DNA of 64,000 nucleotides from Amyloporia xantha. Lineage: Eukaryota; Basidiomycota; Agaricomycetes; Polyporales; Adustoporiaceae. A model generated the notes under the pieces. The model did not search any database. It saw nothing but the letters and a program-made list of their open reading frames with translations, and was not told where the DNA came from. The DNA is taken from positions 2,108,001 through 2,172,000 of the forward strand of contig JAYKKR010000001.1 in the NCBI GenBank assembly GCA_036971615.1. Direction: 5' to 3'. Below are positions 35,198-46,001 of the stretch, one piece after another. The stretch's first letter is position 1; the number at the start of each line of letters is the position of its first letter. The translations under genes and the position numbers were made by a program.

Positions 35198-36314
35198 CTA
35201 CTTCGGTGGGGCGTACAAGTTCAATGCGTTGAGAGCAGTTTCCGCTAGATTGCGGTGGTTATAGCTCAGGATAGCGACCTGTGGTGAGTGAGTGGTAGGT
35301 TAGCGTTCCTCCTGATAGATTAGACATTGCACCTACGCCTGCAGGTTCTACGTTGAAGTGGGTTCCTAGGCGAACGGTATGATTAGAGATTACACTTGGC
35401 AAGTCAAGAACCGCAAGTACCTAAGTGGAGAGGGAAGTTGATCCAACGAGCGATGAACGACCGATTGAAGTGTCCGTGGGCAATGATAACGACGTCACGG
35501 CTGCCTACCCCTTCTTCATGCCAGAGCCTGTGATGCTCCTTAACCTGATAATCAATAAGGTCAGAATAAACTTCACCCTCCGAGACTTGGCATCACGCAC
35601 CTTGTCAATAACGCTGTCTACTCTATGGCACATTTCTTCAGTGCTTTCACCGTCCGGGCATCTGGGAATATAATCGGTACGTCACCTCCACGACTAAGGG
35701 TGACTCCTCACCCGTCTTTCCAGATATCCCAACCGGGGCTCTTCGCGTGAATCTCCGCCGGCTTAAGTCCTTCATAGGCACCATAATCCCATTCTCGGAC
35801 CTCTTCAGTGGTGACATGAGCGGGAGGATCTGGGACGTGGTCGAACATCAAGTGAAAGGTGCGATGTGCACGCGTTCTCGGGGAGACATAGACAGTGCAT
35901 ATGTTCTTGGGATCGATAATCTCTGCGGAAGACAGCAGTCTTGATGGTATCAAGCGTACCTACTGGAGGGTTGTGACTTACTGCCTTCCCCTACGAGCAC
36001 TTGCGCCTTCTCAGCTGTATCCTTGACACCATGTTCGGTGAGAGGAATATCGGTTCGACCCGTCTACACAGGAGACACCATCAGTTCGGGTTTGACCGAC
36101 GAACGAGGGTAACCACTGACATGACGACTGTGATGAATGCAGCAAGAATTTATTTTCAGCATTCCGGGCTTCAAAGCACTGCCATACTGACCCATTGAGG
36201 GACCATTCTGTCTCGCCTGCTCCAGGCGATCAACAAATGTGGACATCGCTCACGAGATAGGTGCGTACCGTGACGGATGAGAATGAGACGTGGCATGGGG
36301 CGGGGCTCAGACAT
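35198..36314 (-). CDS. SHB17: Histidine phosphatase, Shb17-like sedoheptulose-bisphosphatase
   Basis: Phosphoglycerate-mutase-fold phosphatase. Yeast Shb17 dephosphorylates sedoheptulose 1,7-bisphosphate to feed ribose synthesis. It starts at 36314 (MSEPRPMPRLILIRHG). The catalytic RHG sits at the end of exon 1, and ETEWSLNG follows in exon 2. A 7-nt exon at 36121-36127 supplies the last base of Gly plus Arg-His, so exon 4 continues TGRTDIPLTEHGVKDTAEKA. Further on are YVSPRTRAHRTFHLMF, VREWDYGAYEGLKPAEIHAK, CPDGESTEEMCHRVDSVI and the second catalytic His in DVVIIAHGHFNRSFIARWI. It ends NLAETALNALNLYAPPK at 35198. The 5' flank is interrupted by a transposon 49 bp from the ATG. Substrate is inferred. 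Confidence 0.88.
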
Positions 36315-36362
36315 GATGGTGGTGAGAAGATGAGTGTTTCGAGGAGAGAAACGAGAGTTATA

Positions 36363-36390
36363 CACTGTGTGCACCACAGCGGCCGAAATT
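36363..36390 (+). repeat. Left terminal inverted repeat
   Basis: Begins CACTGTG and contains CACAGCGG. It pairs with 37496-37523 with 5 mismatches over 28 bp. Confidence 0.7.
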
Positions 36391-37495
36391 CAACCGTAGT
36401 TGGATCGAAAAGTGTCTTTCGATCGCTAAAAGGTTGTATTTGGTCGAAATCGAAAAATATACACATTTTCGACCCTTCCACTTCGGTCGTTTTGTAAGTC
36501 GTTTTCCGTCCGTTGTCGTGCATGCCGCACAATGTATGAGACACGGGATCATCCGAGCAGCACTTGTGATGAGTCATCCAACGCTAGCATCGCCACGTAC
36601 GTCTCTCTCTCCAACTCTCCCCTGGTGGTTCTCAGCGCGCAGCGTATGCACTATGCGCAGTCATACGCTGTGCATTGACACCCACACTGGAGAGACACCA
36701 TACTGTCACTAATTGTCAAGGGCAACATAGGGCCATGCACTTGCCCTGTTTCCATTCTTCGAGTCCTCTCATACTGACAGGCTGTCCTACCTCACATTAC
36801 TCACAGTACGCCATCTACACTACCAGACAGTCTACCGGTGCCATGCCCGCACGCGCACAACCGAACACAGCCGTTATGGAGTGCAGGACAGTATCTGAGA
36901 GGTGGGTCTACAATTGGTGCGTGGACGTCTACATCATCCAACTCGGATCGCAACTGATCAACCTCCCAGTCATGCCTCATCTGGACTCGTAGCACACGGC
37001 ATGAGCAATGATGTTTATTAGAGCAGTAGGTCGGCTGCAATGGGCATGCTGAGAGTGTCAACCCATCAGTCAAAATTGTGAAGTTTCACATGTCTCATTT
37101 GTCCTATACACAACGTCTTACTCCTGCAGGCGCAGACCGTAAATCTTTCTGCTCTATGTGCTATTGTAGCTGGGGTCTAATGTAGCTTCACAATTGCATA
37201 TTTGAATCCAATTTGTGTATTGTAAAGAGTCGTAATATCAATCTAATTTAGTTTGTTTATATACCGCAATGCCAACCATTGCTTGTTCGAATATTGGATC
37301 GTTTACGGTGTGAGTATTATGATCGATAAACGGACTAAATTCGACTGGGCACAGTGATTTCATGAAAGGTCGAAAACGGAAACATACCGGCTTAACTTTT
37401 CGGCCGTTAGTGTGGAACGTAAAACGGACTATTTTCACCATTTCAGGCCTTTTAACGGCTTCAAAGAAACCGTCAAACGACTCAAACAGAGGTCT

Positions 37496-37523
37496 AATTT
37501 AGACCGCTGTGAGGCGCACAGTG
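37496..37523 (-). repeat. Right terminal inverted repeat
   Basis: Read on the minus strand it begins CACTGTG and contains CACAGCGG, mirroring the left end. Confidence 0.7.
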
Positions 37524-38443
37524 ATAAATGAGCAGGGACCGGGTCGGACAGCGCCTTTGGATTGGCTAACGCGGACGCTTGAGGAACATGATATCATCGG
37601 AATCTTGTCCGATCGTCCCAATGCGTTCAACCTGTCTCACTCATCGTTGAGACAAGTCATCCAGGACATGGAAGGCTATTAGCAAGTACCCTGTCAAGGT
37701 CATCACAAAACACCGCATTCCACCCTCCGGTGATCTCGAACTTCAGGCGCCCCCCCTGGAAAGCGCCCTTGCACTGGCAGGTGTCATGACATAAACGAAC
37801 TAAGCGCACGCGTTTGGAATCCATGTCATGATCAGGACGTCCTTGATGCATGTAAATTCACTGCATCATGTCTCTGACAACGGTAATACATCCGAGAGCG
37901 CAGTCGTTCTCCAAACACTGCGATTACTACAAATTCTCTTGAAAGGAAGAGAAAATGACGGAAGGCCGGCCGAAGAATGCTGATGATTGCATGATTATTC
38001 TTCGCAGTCTGGATTGTGCATAATTACCATTTGCTTACCGTGTGAGAAAGAAGAAATGATGGATGGTTGGTAGAAAGCGAACCGATCTGGTCACGCTGTC
38101 ACTCTCTGCCTGCCCAGATTAGGGCCATCTCCTCGTCAATCATCGCCTAGTGCTCTGCTCACGTCTCTCTGTTTCTCTTCCTTGCTCCTTCTGGTCTTAC
38201 CCTTGATACCACGCGATCCCTTTGGCCTTCCAGTCTCCCTCAGGCGCATTGTTCAGGTGAAGCAAACACCCCGTCCGCATCAGAACAAGCCGAATTCTGA
38301 TCACTTATCGCGTCTAATTCGTTCTATCATCATCCCCCGCCGACACGACCCGCCTTGGCTCTCCACATCCCCGACACGCAAGCAGACACTTCGTTCTGTA
38401 TTTTCACCCATTGTTACCCTAGACACATTGGCGAGTAACCAGA
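37524..38443. promoter_or_regulatory. Upstream region and probable 5' UTR of RAC1
   Basis: 920 bp after the transposon. The last about 350 bp are strongly pyrimidine-rich (CT tracts from about 38090), as in highly expressed fungal promoters and 5' UTRs. No coding frame supported. Confidence 0.4.
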
Positions 38444-39440
38444 ATGCAGGCCATTAAGTGTGCGTTTCACCTGCGCATCACCATCTCACGAAGCGCGTTG
38501 CTAACAGGACCGCTCACAGGTGTTGTTGTAGGAGATGGTGCAGTCGGAAAGGCAAGCAGACCTCCAACTGCTGGAAGATGGAAATTGACTTACGCCCTAA
38601 CACAGACATGTCTCCTCATCTCATACACCACGAACGCGTTTCCCGTGCGTAGTTGTTTGATGCGGCTGTGTTGATTCTGACGTCTGTGCACACGAAGGGA
38701 GAATACATTCCCACTGGTAAGCCTGGATGTGATTGCCCGAAGCCGAGGCCTGATAAGCGTGTCTTCAGTGTTTGACAACTATTCGGCCAACGTGATGGTC
38801 GACGGCAAGACCATCTCGCTTGGTCTATGGGATACTGCCGGTCAAGAGGATTATGATCGTCTGCGGCCACTGTCGTACCCTCAGACGGACGTGTTCCTTA
38901 TCTGCTTCTCCCTTGTAAGCCCTCCTAGTTACGAAAACGTTCGAACCAAGGTGCGTCTATTCCGTGCCGACTTTTGCTTGTAAATTCTGAGAGTGGGCCC
39001 TGTGCTGTAATCCGATTTCAGTGGTACCCTGAAATTACGCACCATGCCCCGTCGACGTCAATTGTCTTGGTAGGCACTAAGCTCGATCTTCGTGAAGACC
39101 CAAACACCATTGACAAACTACGGGACCGGTAAGTGGTTTCTTAATTCTCTTCAGTGTGAATAGGCTACAATCTGCACTGTTCTAGCCGTATGCAACCCAT
39201 CCAATACTCGCAAGGAGTGGCGATGGCGAAGGACATCGGAGCAGTGAAATACCTAGAGTGTTCAGCGCTGACACAGAAGGGTCTGAAGACAGTATTCGAT
39301 GAAGCCATCCGAGCAGTTCGTAAGTCACAGTCTTACCCCGCCTGTTTGTACAGTCCGCTGGCTAACGTATCTATCTACCGCTAGTCAACCCTCCCCCACA
39401 GCCTAAGAAGAAATCGAGCAAAGGCTGCGTCATTGCTTAG
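38444..39440 (+). CDS. RAC1: Rac-type Rho GTPase
   Basis: Small GTPase controlling polarity, actin and NADPH oxidase in filamentous fungi. Seven or more exons. The start at 38444 gives [16 protein letters not shown], then T after an intron with a GC donor (38552-38605, GGCAAGC), so the P-loop GDGAVGKT is split. Then [69 protein letters not shown] and [20 protein letters not shown]: this is Rac rather than Cdc42. The C-terminus is a Pro stretch, a KKKSSKG basic patch and the CaaX box CVIA, stop at 39440. A CaaX ending in Ala is predicted to be farnesylated rather than geranylgeranylated. Confidence 0.95.
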
Positions 39441-40082
39441 TGCGCAGTTAATTGTTCCTCGTTTGGCGGTGCACAGGACTCCGGACCGAGCTGCAGTACG
39501 ATTACAACCCCCCATTTCACGAATCTGCAACCATTTACGACTGCTATGTACTGTCCCGTCCCTTTCGCCGCCCGGCCTTCGTTCACGTGAGTTACAGGGT
39601 ACTGCGACAGGTGGGGCGCCGTTGTGTCTTGCATGAGAGTCATTCGGAGCCTTTACGTTGCCATGATATCCTTTCTTAGTCTCGGTTCCTTCGTTAGTGC
39701 CACTTGTTTTTCATAGCGTTCTCTGGAGATATCATATTGCACGCCCCACACAGAGCATGAGAATTCCATATCCCATATATTGCGGTCTTTACATGGCCGT
39801 TTTCGTCAGGGATGGCTGTTGCTCTATCCAGTTGTCTGATCATGGAATCCGAATTCGGGACGAACTGCTGCTTGAGCTGCTATTACGGTCACGTGAAGCG
39901 CATTTACGCAGTGGACTCGCGCCGGTGTATACTTGCCATACTCATCTTGGTCCTGGAGAACCGTGGCGTTCTACCGTGTCACAATCTGGCGAACTCTCTG
40001 CTGTTGTAAAGCTGGGCGACGGCATTTTTCTGCCGGACAGGTTGCATCCAAGTCGGCTCGACATACTAACTTGATCGGGGTC
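39441..40082. promoter_or_regulatory. Intergenic region with two CACGTG motifs
   Basis: 642 bp between RAC1 and the exonuclease gene. An open frame of 125 codons starts at 39697 but shows no family features or splice support. CACGTG occurs at 39594-39599 and 39890-39895, the latter about 190 bp upstream of the next start. Confidence 0.4.
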
Positions 40083-41856
40083 ATGACTCGGGGCTATCAA
40101 CCTACACCGGAGCAACTGGCACTTGCTGAAGAACGGAGGCTACAGAAGGAGCATAGAAGACAAGTCGCCGCTAGAGAAGAAGAAGAGAAGAGTCGAATAG
40201 CGCCGAGGGCGTGGATCACTGTCCAGGATGTTCCGAGTGGACGGACAGGTCGTACCGTTAAAGTCATGTCTTGGAATGTGCGTCTTCATTGTATTCTACA
40301 TTCTCAGCTTGTTGTGTAAGAATGGTCATCCCAGCTCCTTGCGCAATGTCTTGTCCGTAAGTAGATATTTTTGGCAAACCTCGAGCACCGTTAATTTTGA
40401 ATACAGGTCGTGAACTGTTCCCGACGAGCGACTGTCTGAAGGCTAGTCAACGAGAACACATGATGTACCGCGAGATCTTATCCCACCAAGCGGATATATG
40501 CTGCATGCAGGAATGCGCATTCCTCTTATGTCTTGTCTGCAGACTGTCTTACTTAGATGTGCAGGAGGTGGACAGACTTGAGAAGCTACTTCCGGTCCTT
40601 GACAGCGCTGGCTATGCCTGGGTTTATGCAGCAGGGCCTCGTAAAAAGCACGGATGTCTGATCGCTTACCGCAAGGACATGTTTAATCTCGTCGGCCAAA
40701 GAATGATACAGTACGACGAGCAGGACGTACGTCAGGATGGGGGCGAACAGGAAAAGCGTGGAAGTAGCTTTCGGACAAGAAATATTGCATCTCTGGTCCG
40801 TTTGCAACGATCTGGAACAACATCCGACGGTCTCGTCGTCGCGACAACGCATCTCTTCTGGCACCCTTCGTAGGCTGCACATCAAGTATTTCATACACTA
40901 TAATTGACTTACAAATACCTAGGTATACATACGAGCGTGCAAGGTCGGTCCACAGCCTTCACATCCTCTCTCAATATAAAACTAAGATGCCCTCTCAGAC
41001 AAACAGCCATTCTCGTCCGAGAAGTCACCAAATTTCGCGATGAAGCCTCATCCGCTAGTGGCGACTGGCCCTGTATCATAGCAGGTGGTAAGTAAGCCTC
41101 CTCTTCAGATTAACGGCACCCTTTACAACATCGTAGGCGACACGCAGATTTCAACTTCCAACCTGACGATCCAGCATACTCGTTGTTAGTTGGCGACCCT
41201 CTTCTCCCTGCCCAGGAATCGAAGCTGGCCGTGTCACGGGTAGTGCATAAAACAATCGATCCGGATGTTCCTCCCGCACCGGACTCATCTGCGGCGGAGG
41301 AGGAAGAGGGGGCAGAAGTGGGGGAAACCGACCCGGACAGAGTCATCACCAACGCTCGTCCAGCGGGGACAGGGGATGGTCTGTTGATGTCTAGCGAACT
41401 TGCCGCTATGATTCACCAATCTGGCCGGCCGATGAGTGTTTATGATGAAGGGCAACGGATGCTTCCGAATTCTTCAGAAGCTGGATTGACTTTCGGAAGC
41501 AGAATATCTATTCCTTCTGACCGGCACGGAGCTTTTGAGCCTGTATGGACGAGCTACACTCACGTACGTATGAATCCATGCTGTTAGACATAGCATGGCC
41601 TGATATCATGTTTTGTGCGCGCGTTTCAGTTTTGGAAGTCAGTCTTAGGTGCGATTATCATTCACGGTCGGAGATGTCCATTCACACATTCACAGATTAC
41701 ATCTTTGTCCTGTCTCCTCGGAAGAGTGAAGTGGTCGTTACCAAACTTGCCCAGCCCCTCAATGCCTATATGCTCACCCCGGGTATCCCGCAGAAAGGAG
41801 TTTGCGGTAGCGATCACATTTCTCTTGGAGCTGAGCTATACTACATATCAACCTGA
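40083..41856 (+). CDS. NGL2: Ngl2-like CCR4-family RNA exonuclease
   Basis: Endonuclease/exonuclease/phosphatase-fold enzyme, Mg-dependent. Yeast Ngl2 trims the 3' end of 5.8S rRNA. The start at 40083 is MTRGYQPTPEQLALAEERRL, with a basic N-terminal helix. Motifs in order: VMSWN before the first intron; LVRRELFPTSDCLKASQR; QADICCMQE (catalytic Glu) continuing VDRLEKLLPVL; the GLVVATTHLFWHP and DWPCIIAGDFNFQPDDPAYS blocks (Asp-x-Asn); and the final GVCGSDHISLGAEL (Asp-His). An acidic disordered insertion lies at about 41270-41330. A 19-nt exon (41630-41648) encodes FWKSVL and restores phase before DYIFVLSPRKS. The stop at 41856 ends a short tail. Confidence 0.87.
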
Positions 41857-42047
41857 GCTCGCGGAAAACGCCGTTATGCTACTGGACATAGCAGGGACTA
41901 CGGTGTAGAAGCATCCTTGTTGAGATATGCAAATTACATGACAGGTATAATAGTAGGTGATGCATATTGTTGAAGAATAAACCGTAGATTGTCGCCCGCA
42001 ATAGTCCCAAGTGATCATGAAAAGTATGTGACATTTTGAACCGCCTC

Positions 42048-45000
42048 TCACCTGCGGAGGGCAGATCTATCGGAACCTGCTATCAAGCTATCGAAAAGAC
42101 CTCCTGCAGACTTCTCGTTACGTAGTTGAATCATATAGATGATGCCGGTCCGTCGTCCTTTGTCGCTCAACTCCACTGCCACACCTGTCTTGCCTACCCG
42201 TTCGACGCCATCCGCCAGAACGATCGTCGATATAAGGATCGCGTTGTCCTTGTTATCAGCCTGAACGACCAGTTGCTTGACATTTGTCGGAGATTCACAG
42301 TAAAGTTTCAACTTAGCGGTGCCGAGTGACTTCCACTGCGCGTGCTGCTGCTGCAGGAAGACCTTACATTTCATTTGCGCGGTCACACTGGTAGTCGTCG
42401 GTCCGATGGGGGGTGGCCTCTCGTCTACAGGAGACTCTGGCGGACTGGGATCCTGGAACGAGCCAGCCGTGGGGACTGAGCGCAGGCTCATCTGTGCGGA
42501 CGGCAGGAGAGGTTTAGAATATACCGCTTGCAGCTGACTGGGGAGCGAATGCAGCGAACTAGAGGAACCAGTCCGTGGTAGGAAGTTCCGTGGGGAGGGG
42601 GTAGATCGCCTGGATATCCAGGCATAGGAGGTGCAGAGGCAGTTGACATCATATCATGTTGTGACCGTAGGGATCGCGATGAGGTGGATTTACGAAGCTG
42701 ATTCGATGAACTGGACGATACCCGACTAGGAGGATTGGAAGAAGAGCCATAATGACTAGAACCCATGGGAGGACCAGGAGCGCCAGGGAAGCCAGCGGAA
42801 CCAGGAGCGCCAGGAGGACGTACCGGTAGACCGCCTGAAGGACTGCGACCCAGACCGGGTCTGCCGTAACCCTCAGCAGAAGTCGCATATCCTGAGTCCG
42901 GAGGTGCTGACCGCAAGCCGCCGTCCGTCCGATGTGGAGCCAACTGTCCCGGATCCAACGATAAAGGAGGTGCCGACCGCAAGGTTCCCTCCCGCCCCAG
43001 TGGCACGACCTGCCCAGGGCCAAACGACGGCGGAGGACGTGGTTGCTCAAAACGTGGCGGCTCCGGAGGAACGACCTGTCCAGGACCGTACATGTTCGGA
43101 GGTGGCTGTTCATAACGTGATGGATCTGGCGGAATGACTTGTCCAGGACCATACGTGTGTGGAGGCACTACTTGACCAGGACGTGACGATTGAGGAGGCA
43201 CGATCTGACCGGGGCCGAAAGATGGCCCTCGCATAAGTTGCCCGGGTCCAGGAATGGGGGCGGGAGCGTGACCATGACCAGAGGCGCCCTCTCTTGCGGA
43301 TCTTGAAGAGGATCGCGTTGGATAATGCGGGTTATTCTGAATCGGCGCGGATTGCTCTGGGCGCATTTCCGCCGCCATAGCAAGTCTGGCCATGCTATCC
43401 GCCAATGGTGCATCTGATGCAGAACTCGAACGAGTCGATTGGAGAGAAGGCGCATCATTCGGCCGATCCGAGGAGACGCCGCCTGGCGAAAGAACTCGCG
43501 AAGGAGAACTCGTGGGCTCAACGTGCCGTTCGGGCGACATCATTCTGGCGTTTGAGGACGTGCTCTGATCATGTGTATTTGAGGATGCCGTTGTCATGGC
43601 GTTCATCATCGGAAGTGCAGGGACCGGCGGGGGTGGATTCTTGCTTGATGGCAGCGCTAGAGAATGACATCAACGCACGGGTGATGCATATCAGTCGAAA
43701 CTTGGACTTACAAGATCCAGCGGCATCAATACATTCTCTGAACTCTACCACTAGCCGCTCTCGTATCCCGGTTGAACCGGCGTATAGTGTCACAATTTCT
43801 TTCTTCAGGATGGTCACGGTAAGAGCAGTACCTATTATATGCATAAAGTCAGATGGACGTGACCTTCAATTTGAAAGAGATATAATTTACTTGACTCGTT
43901 GGAAGGAGCTACCCGTAGATGCTTCCCCGCCAGAGGTGGAAAGGACAACCACATATCTGGCCCATCAGGCCCCCATCGACTTCGCTCGCGCGGCGTCATC
44001 CTCTCGCAGATGAGAAGTAGATCCGTGAGTATGAAAACGTGACCCAGTTCCTGCACCACCTCAACTCCGGTTGATTGGGGAGTAAATCGAACCATTACAT
44101 CTGCTGAAAATCGCAATTCACGCGTAAAGGGCAACGATGGCGGAGATATCTGAAGGCGGACTTGCTGTACAAGAATGTGTTAGACGGGCGCAGTGCACAA
44201 GCATGGACGCTGTTATACCTTGGGTTTCATGGTAAAAATATCAAGTGTTCGCTCTGTGGACAGACGTCTCTCAAGGTCCATGATTCGCAATGTCAAGGTG
44301 GACGTTGACATGTGATCCTCAGAAGTCGGAGCGGTGTCTTCAGACTGTCTGTCTCTGAAATCTCGTTGTGAGTATACAGCATGATCACTGGCATTCGGAA
44401 GAGACCCACGCGCTTGAGGTACTACCATGCGTGCTGTTACTCTCCCTCTGAGGGGGTGGCGGGAGAGGACCGCCTGCGTGAGGTTGAGGAGGAGGGAACG
44501 TGCTATTGCGTGTCCGCATGTCTATTACGACTTCATCCTCCGTCTCCATCGGCGGAGATTGCACAGGTGCAGTCGTCCGTGGGGCACCGACTTCAACGCT
44601 AGCACGTTGATCAAACGTCATGAGCAGCTTCTCAACTTTCTCCAGGGTACCGGTCAATAGACGATGATCTTCCCTCCCGGGTACGGTACTTTTCAGGAGC
44701 CGCGAATACAGCTTCCGGTAGTACTTCAGACGGTTTTTCGGTAGCAAAAAGAGTTCGTCCAACGACCAGATAAGAGGCTCAGCCGGATGGACAGGAGATG
44801 AGGGCGGTAGTGGTGGCGGGTTAGAAGAAGAGAACATCGCGAGGATGGTGCGTAACCGAGGGTTCGACTGCACCGGCTCCCAAGTATCAAATCCGGAGCA
44901 AAACTTCTCGCAGTAAGCAGTATAAGGGGCTTCTATATGATCGATCTACAGACGGATAAGTTCCCTAAGAGCAACTTGATGTGAGACATACTGACCCATC

Positions 45001-45715
45001 TCATTACGAGGTCACCGAGCTCTTTAGCCGAAGATGAACCCGCCCCAATGTCTTTCAGTTTCTTGTACATAATATCATTATGGAGTGCTACGCGCAGGCA
45101 GGCGACGACTTACCGACAGCATGGATCGATTCGCCTTGTAAATACTCTCAATCCCTCTAAACATCGTATCCAGTTCCGGGGAGGGAGATTTGAGCGCGAC
45201 CATGCGCCTGCCACTTTCTGCATATGCGGGTTGGCAAGTGGGATAGCATACTGTAGAAAAACAACGTACCCGGATGATACCGGCGAGCAGGTCGACGTAC
45301 GATCTCTCCGTGTCAATAAGGTCAGTCAGTGTGTTCGCCTTTCTGCCCCTGCCATCTGCGGACGGAGATGGAGATGGTGGAGCAGACGCCGTTTGGTGCA
45401 TTTTGCTGGGGGTAGGAGGAGGACTCAAAGCTTGTGATTAAGGGATCAGCGCGATTGACGCGTCGCGTCAGTGATGGCAGACCTGAACTTACCAGAGTCG
45501 GAAGTGTGAAGCAAGGAGACATCAACGTTGGAACGATAGACGTCGTCGGTCGCTCTCGAAGATGCAACACGATCGCCTTTCCCTGGAGGTGGTGGTGGTG
45601 GTGGCACGTCGGCGAGTGCGTGTAAGTCTGATGGTGGAAGAGTTGGTAGCTTCTCATCTCTGGCTGGTGGAGGAAGAGGTTTCCCGGACGATCCCAATGT
45701 CACATTACCGTTCAT
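42048..45715 (-). CDS. Rho guanine nucleotide exchange factor (DH-PH type)
   Basis: Start 45715 (MNGNVTLGSSGKPLPPPARD). An in-frame Met at 45784 exists, but the extra part reads like a pyrimidine-rich leader. After a Pro-rich N-terminus comes the DH domain: KANTLTDLIDTERSYVDLLA, then PELDTMFRGIESIYKANRSM, YCEKFCSGFDTWEPV and so on, through LRTILAMFSSSNPP. A PH-like domain follows, with HVFILTDLLLICERMT and MWLSFPPLAGKHLRV. Downstream is a long Pro/Gly/Ser-rich region containing seven PGQ units (FGPGQVVPP-like). The last exon holds a folded RanBP1/PH-like domain (KCKVFLQQQHAQWKSLGTAK to SDKGRRTGIIYMIQLRNEKS). It should activate a Rho-family GTPase. RAC1 is 2.6 kb away, but the partner is unknown. 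Confidence 0.85.
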
Positions 45716-45875
45716 GAGCGAGCAAAGGGCTGGAACGAGAACGAAAAGAGCGTGAGGGAAGAAAAAGGAGGGCGGGAGAGCCACGAGCGGGAGGCAACGA
45801 GCGTGATGTGCCTATACCATTGCTGCAACACCGCCCAGCTTTTTCCGAGCGTCAGCGGAAATGCGATAATTAACC

Positions 45876-45881
45876 CACGTG
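45876..45881. promoter_or_regulatory. E-box CACGTG in divergent promoter
   Basis: CACGTG between the RhoGEF start and the 46002 gene, 121 bp from the latter. Function inferred. Confidence 0.35.
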
Positions 45882-46001
45882 ACTGACGCGTAGGGGGGGC
45901 CGGTCTGGACTTTCGTCCACATTTGGCGTCAGAGTGAGGATGTCATACGCATCCTCAGCTCTTGCAATACCAGAGCACAGATTCCAGCATCTCTCTACTA
46001 C

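Larger units (their letters stand above)
36363..37523. mobile_element. Non-autonomous CACTA-like (CMC) DNA transposon
   Basis: 1161 bp bounded by inverted termini that start CACTGTG. The 28-bp ends (36363-36390 and 37496-37523) match at 23 of 28 positions when one is reverse-complemented. Both sides are flanked by ATA (36360-36362 and 37524-37526), a 3-bp target duplication as expected for the CACTA superfamily. Subterminal regions are dense in short motifs such as GGTCGAAA, TCGAAAA and GTCGTTTT in both orientations, also typical of CACTA elements. No frame long enough for a transposase. It inserted 49 bp upstream of the SHB17 start codon. Superfamily is inferred from ends and target size. 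Confidence 0.65.

Noticed and set aside
39697..40074. 125-codon plus-strand frame upstream of NGL2
   Set aside because: No recognisable motif and no splice link to the NGL2 start; a chance frame in a promoter is more likely.
38444..45715. RAC1 and a RhoGEF close together as a functional cluster
   Set aside because: They are separated by an unrelated exonuclease gene on the RAC1 strand; proximity alone does not show a unit.
45716..45784. Upstream Met of the RhoGEF (MALPPSFFFPHALF)
   Set aside because: In frame and signal-like, but a RhoGEF is cytosolic and the sequence reads like a pyrimidine-rich 5' leader; kept only as an alternative start.
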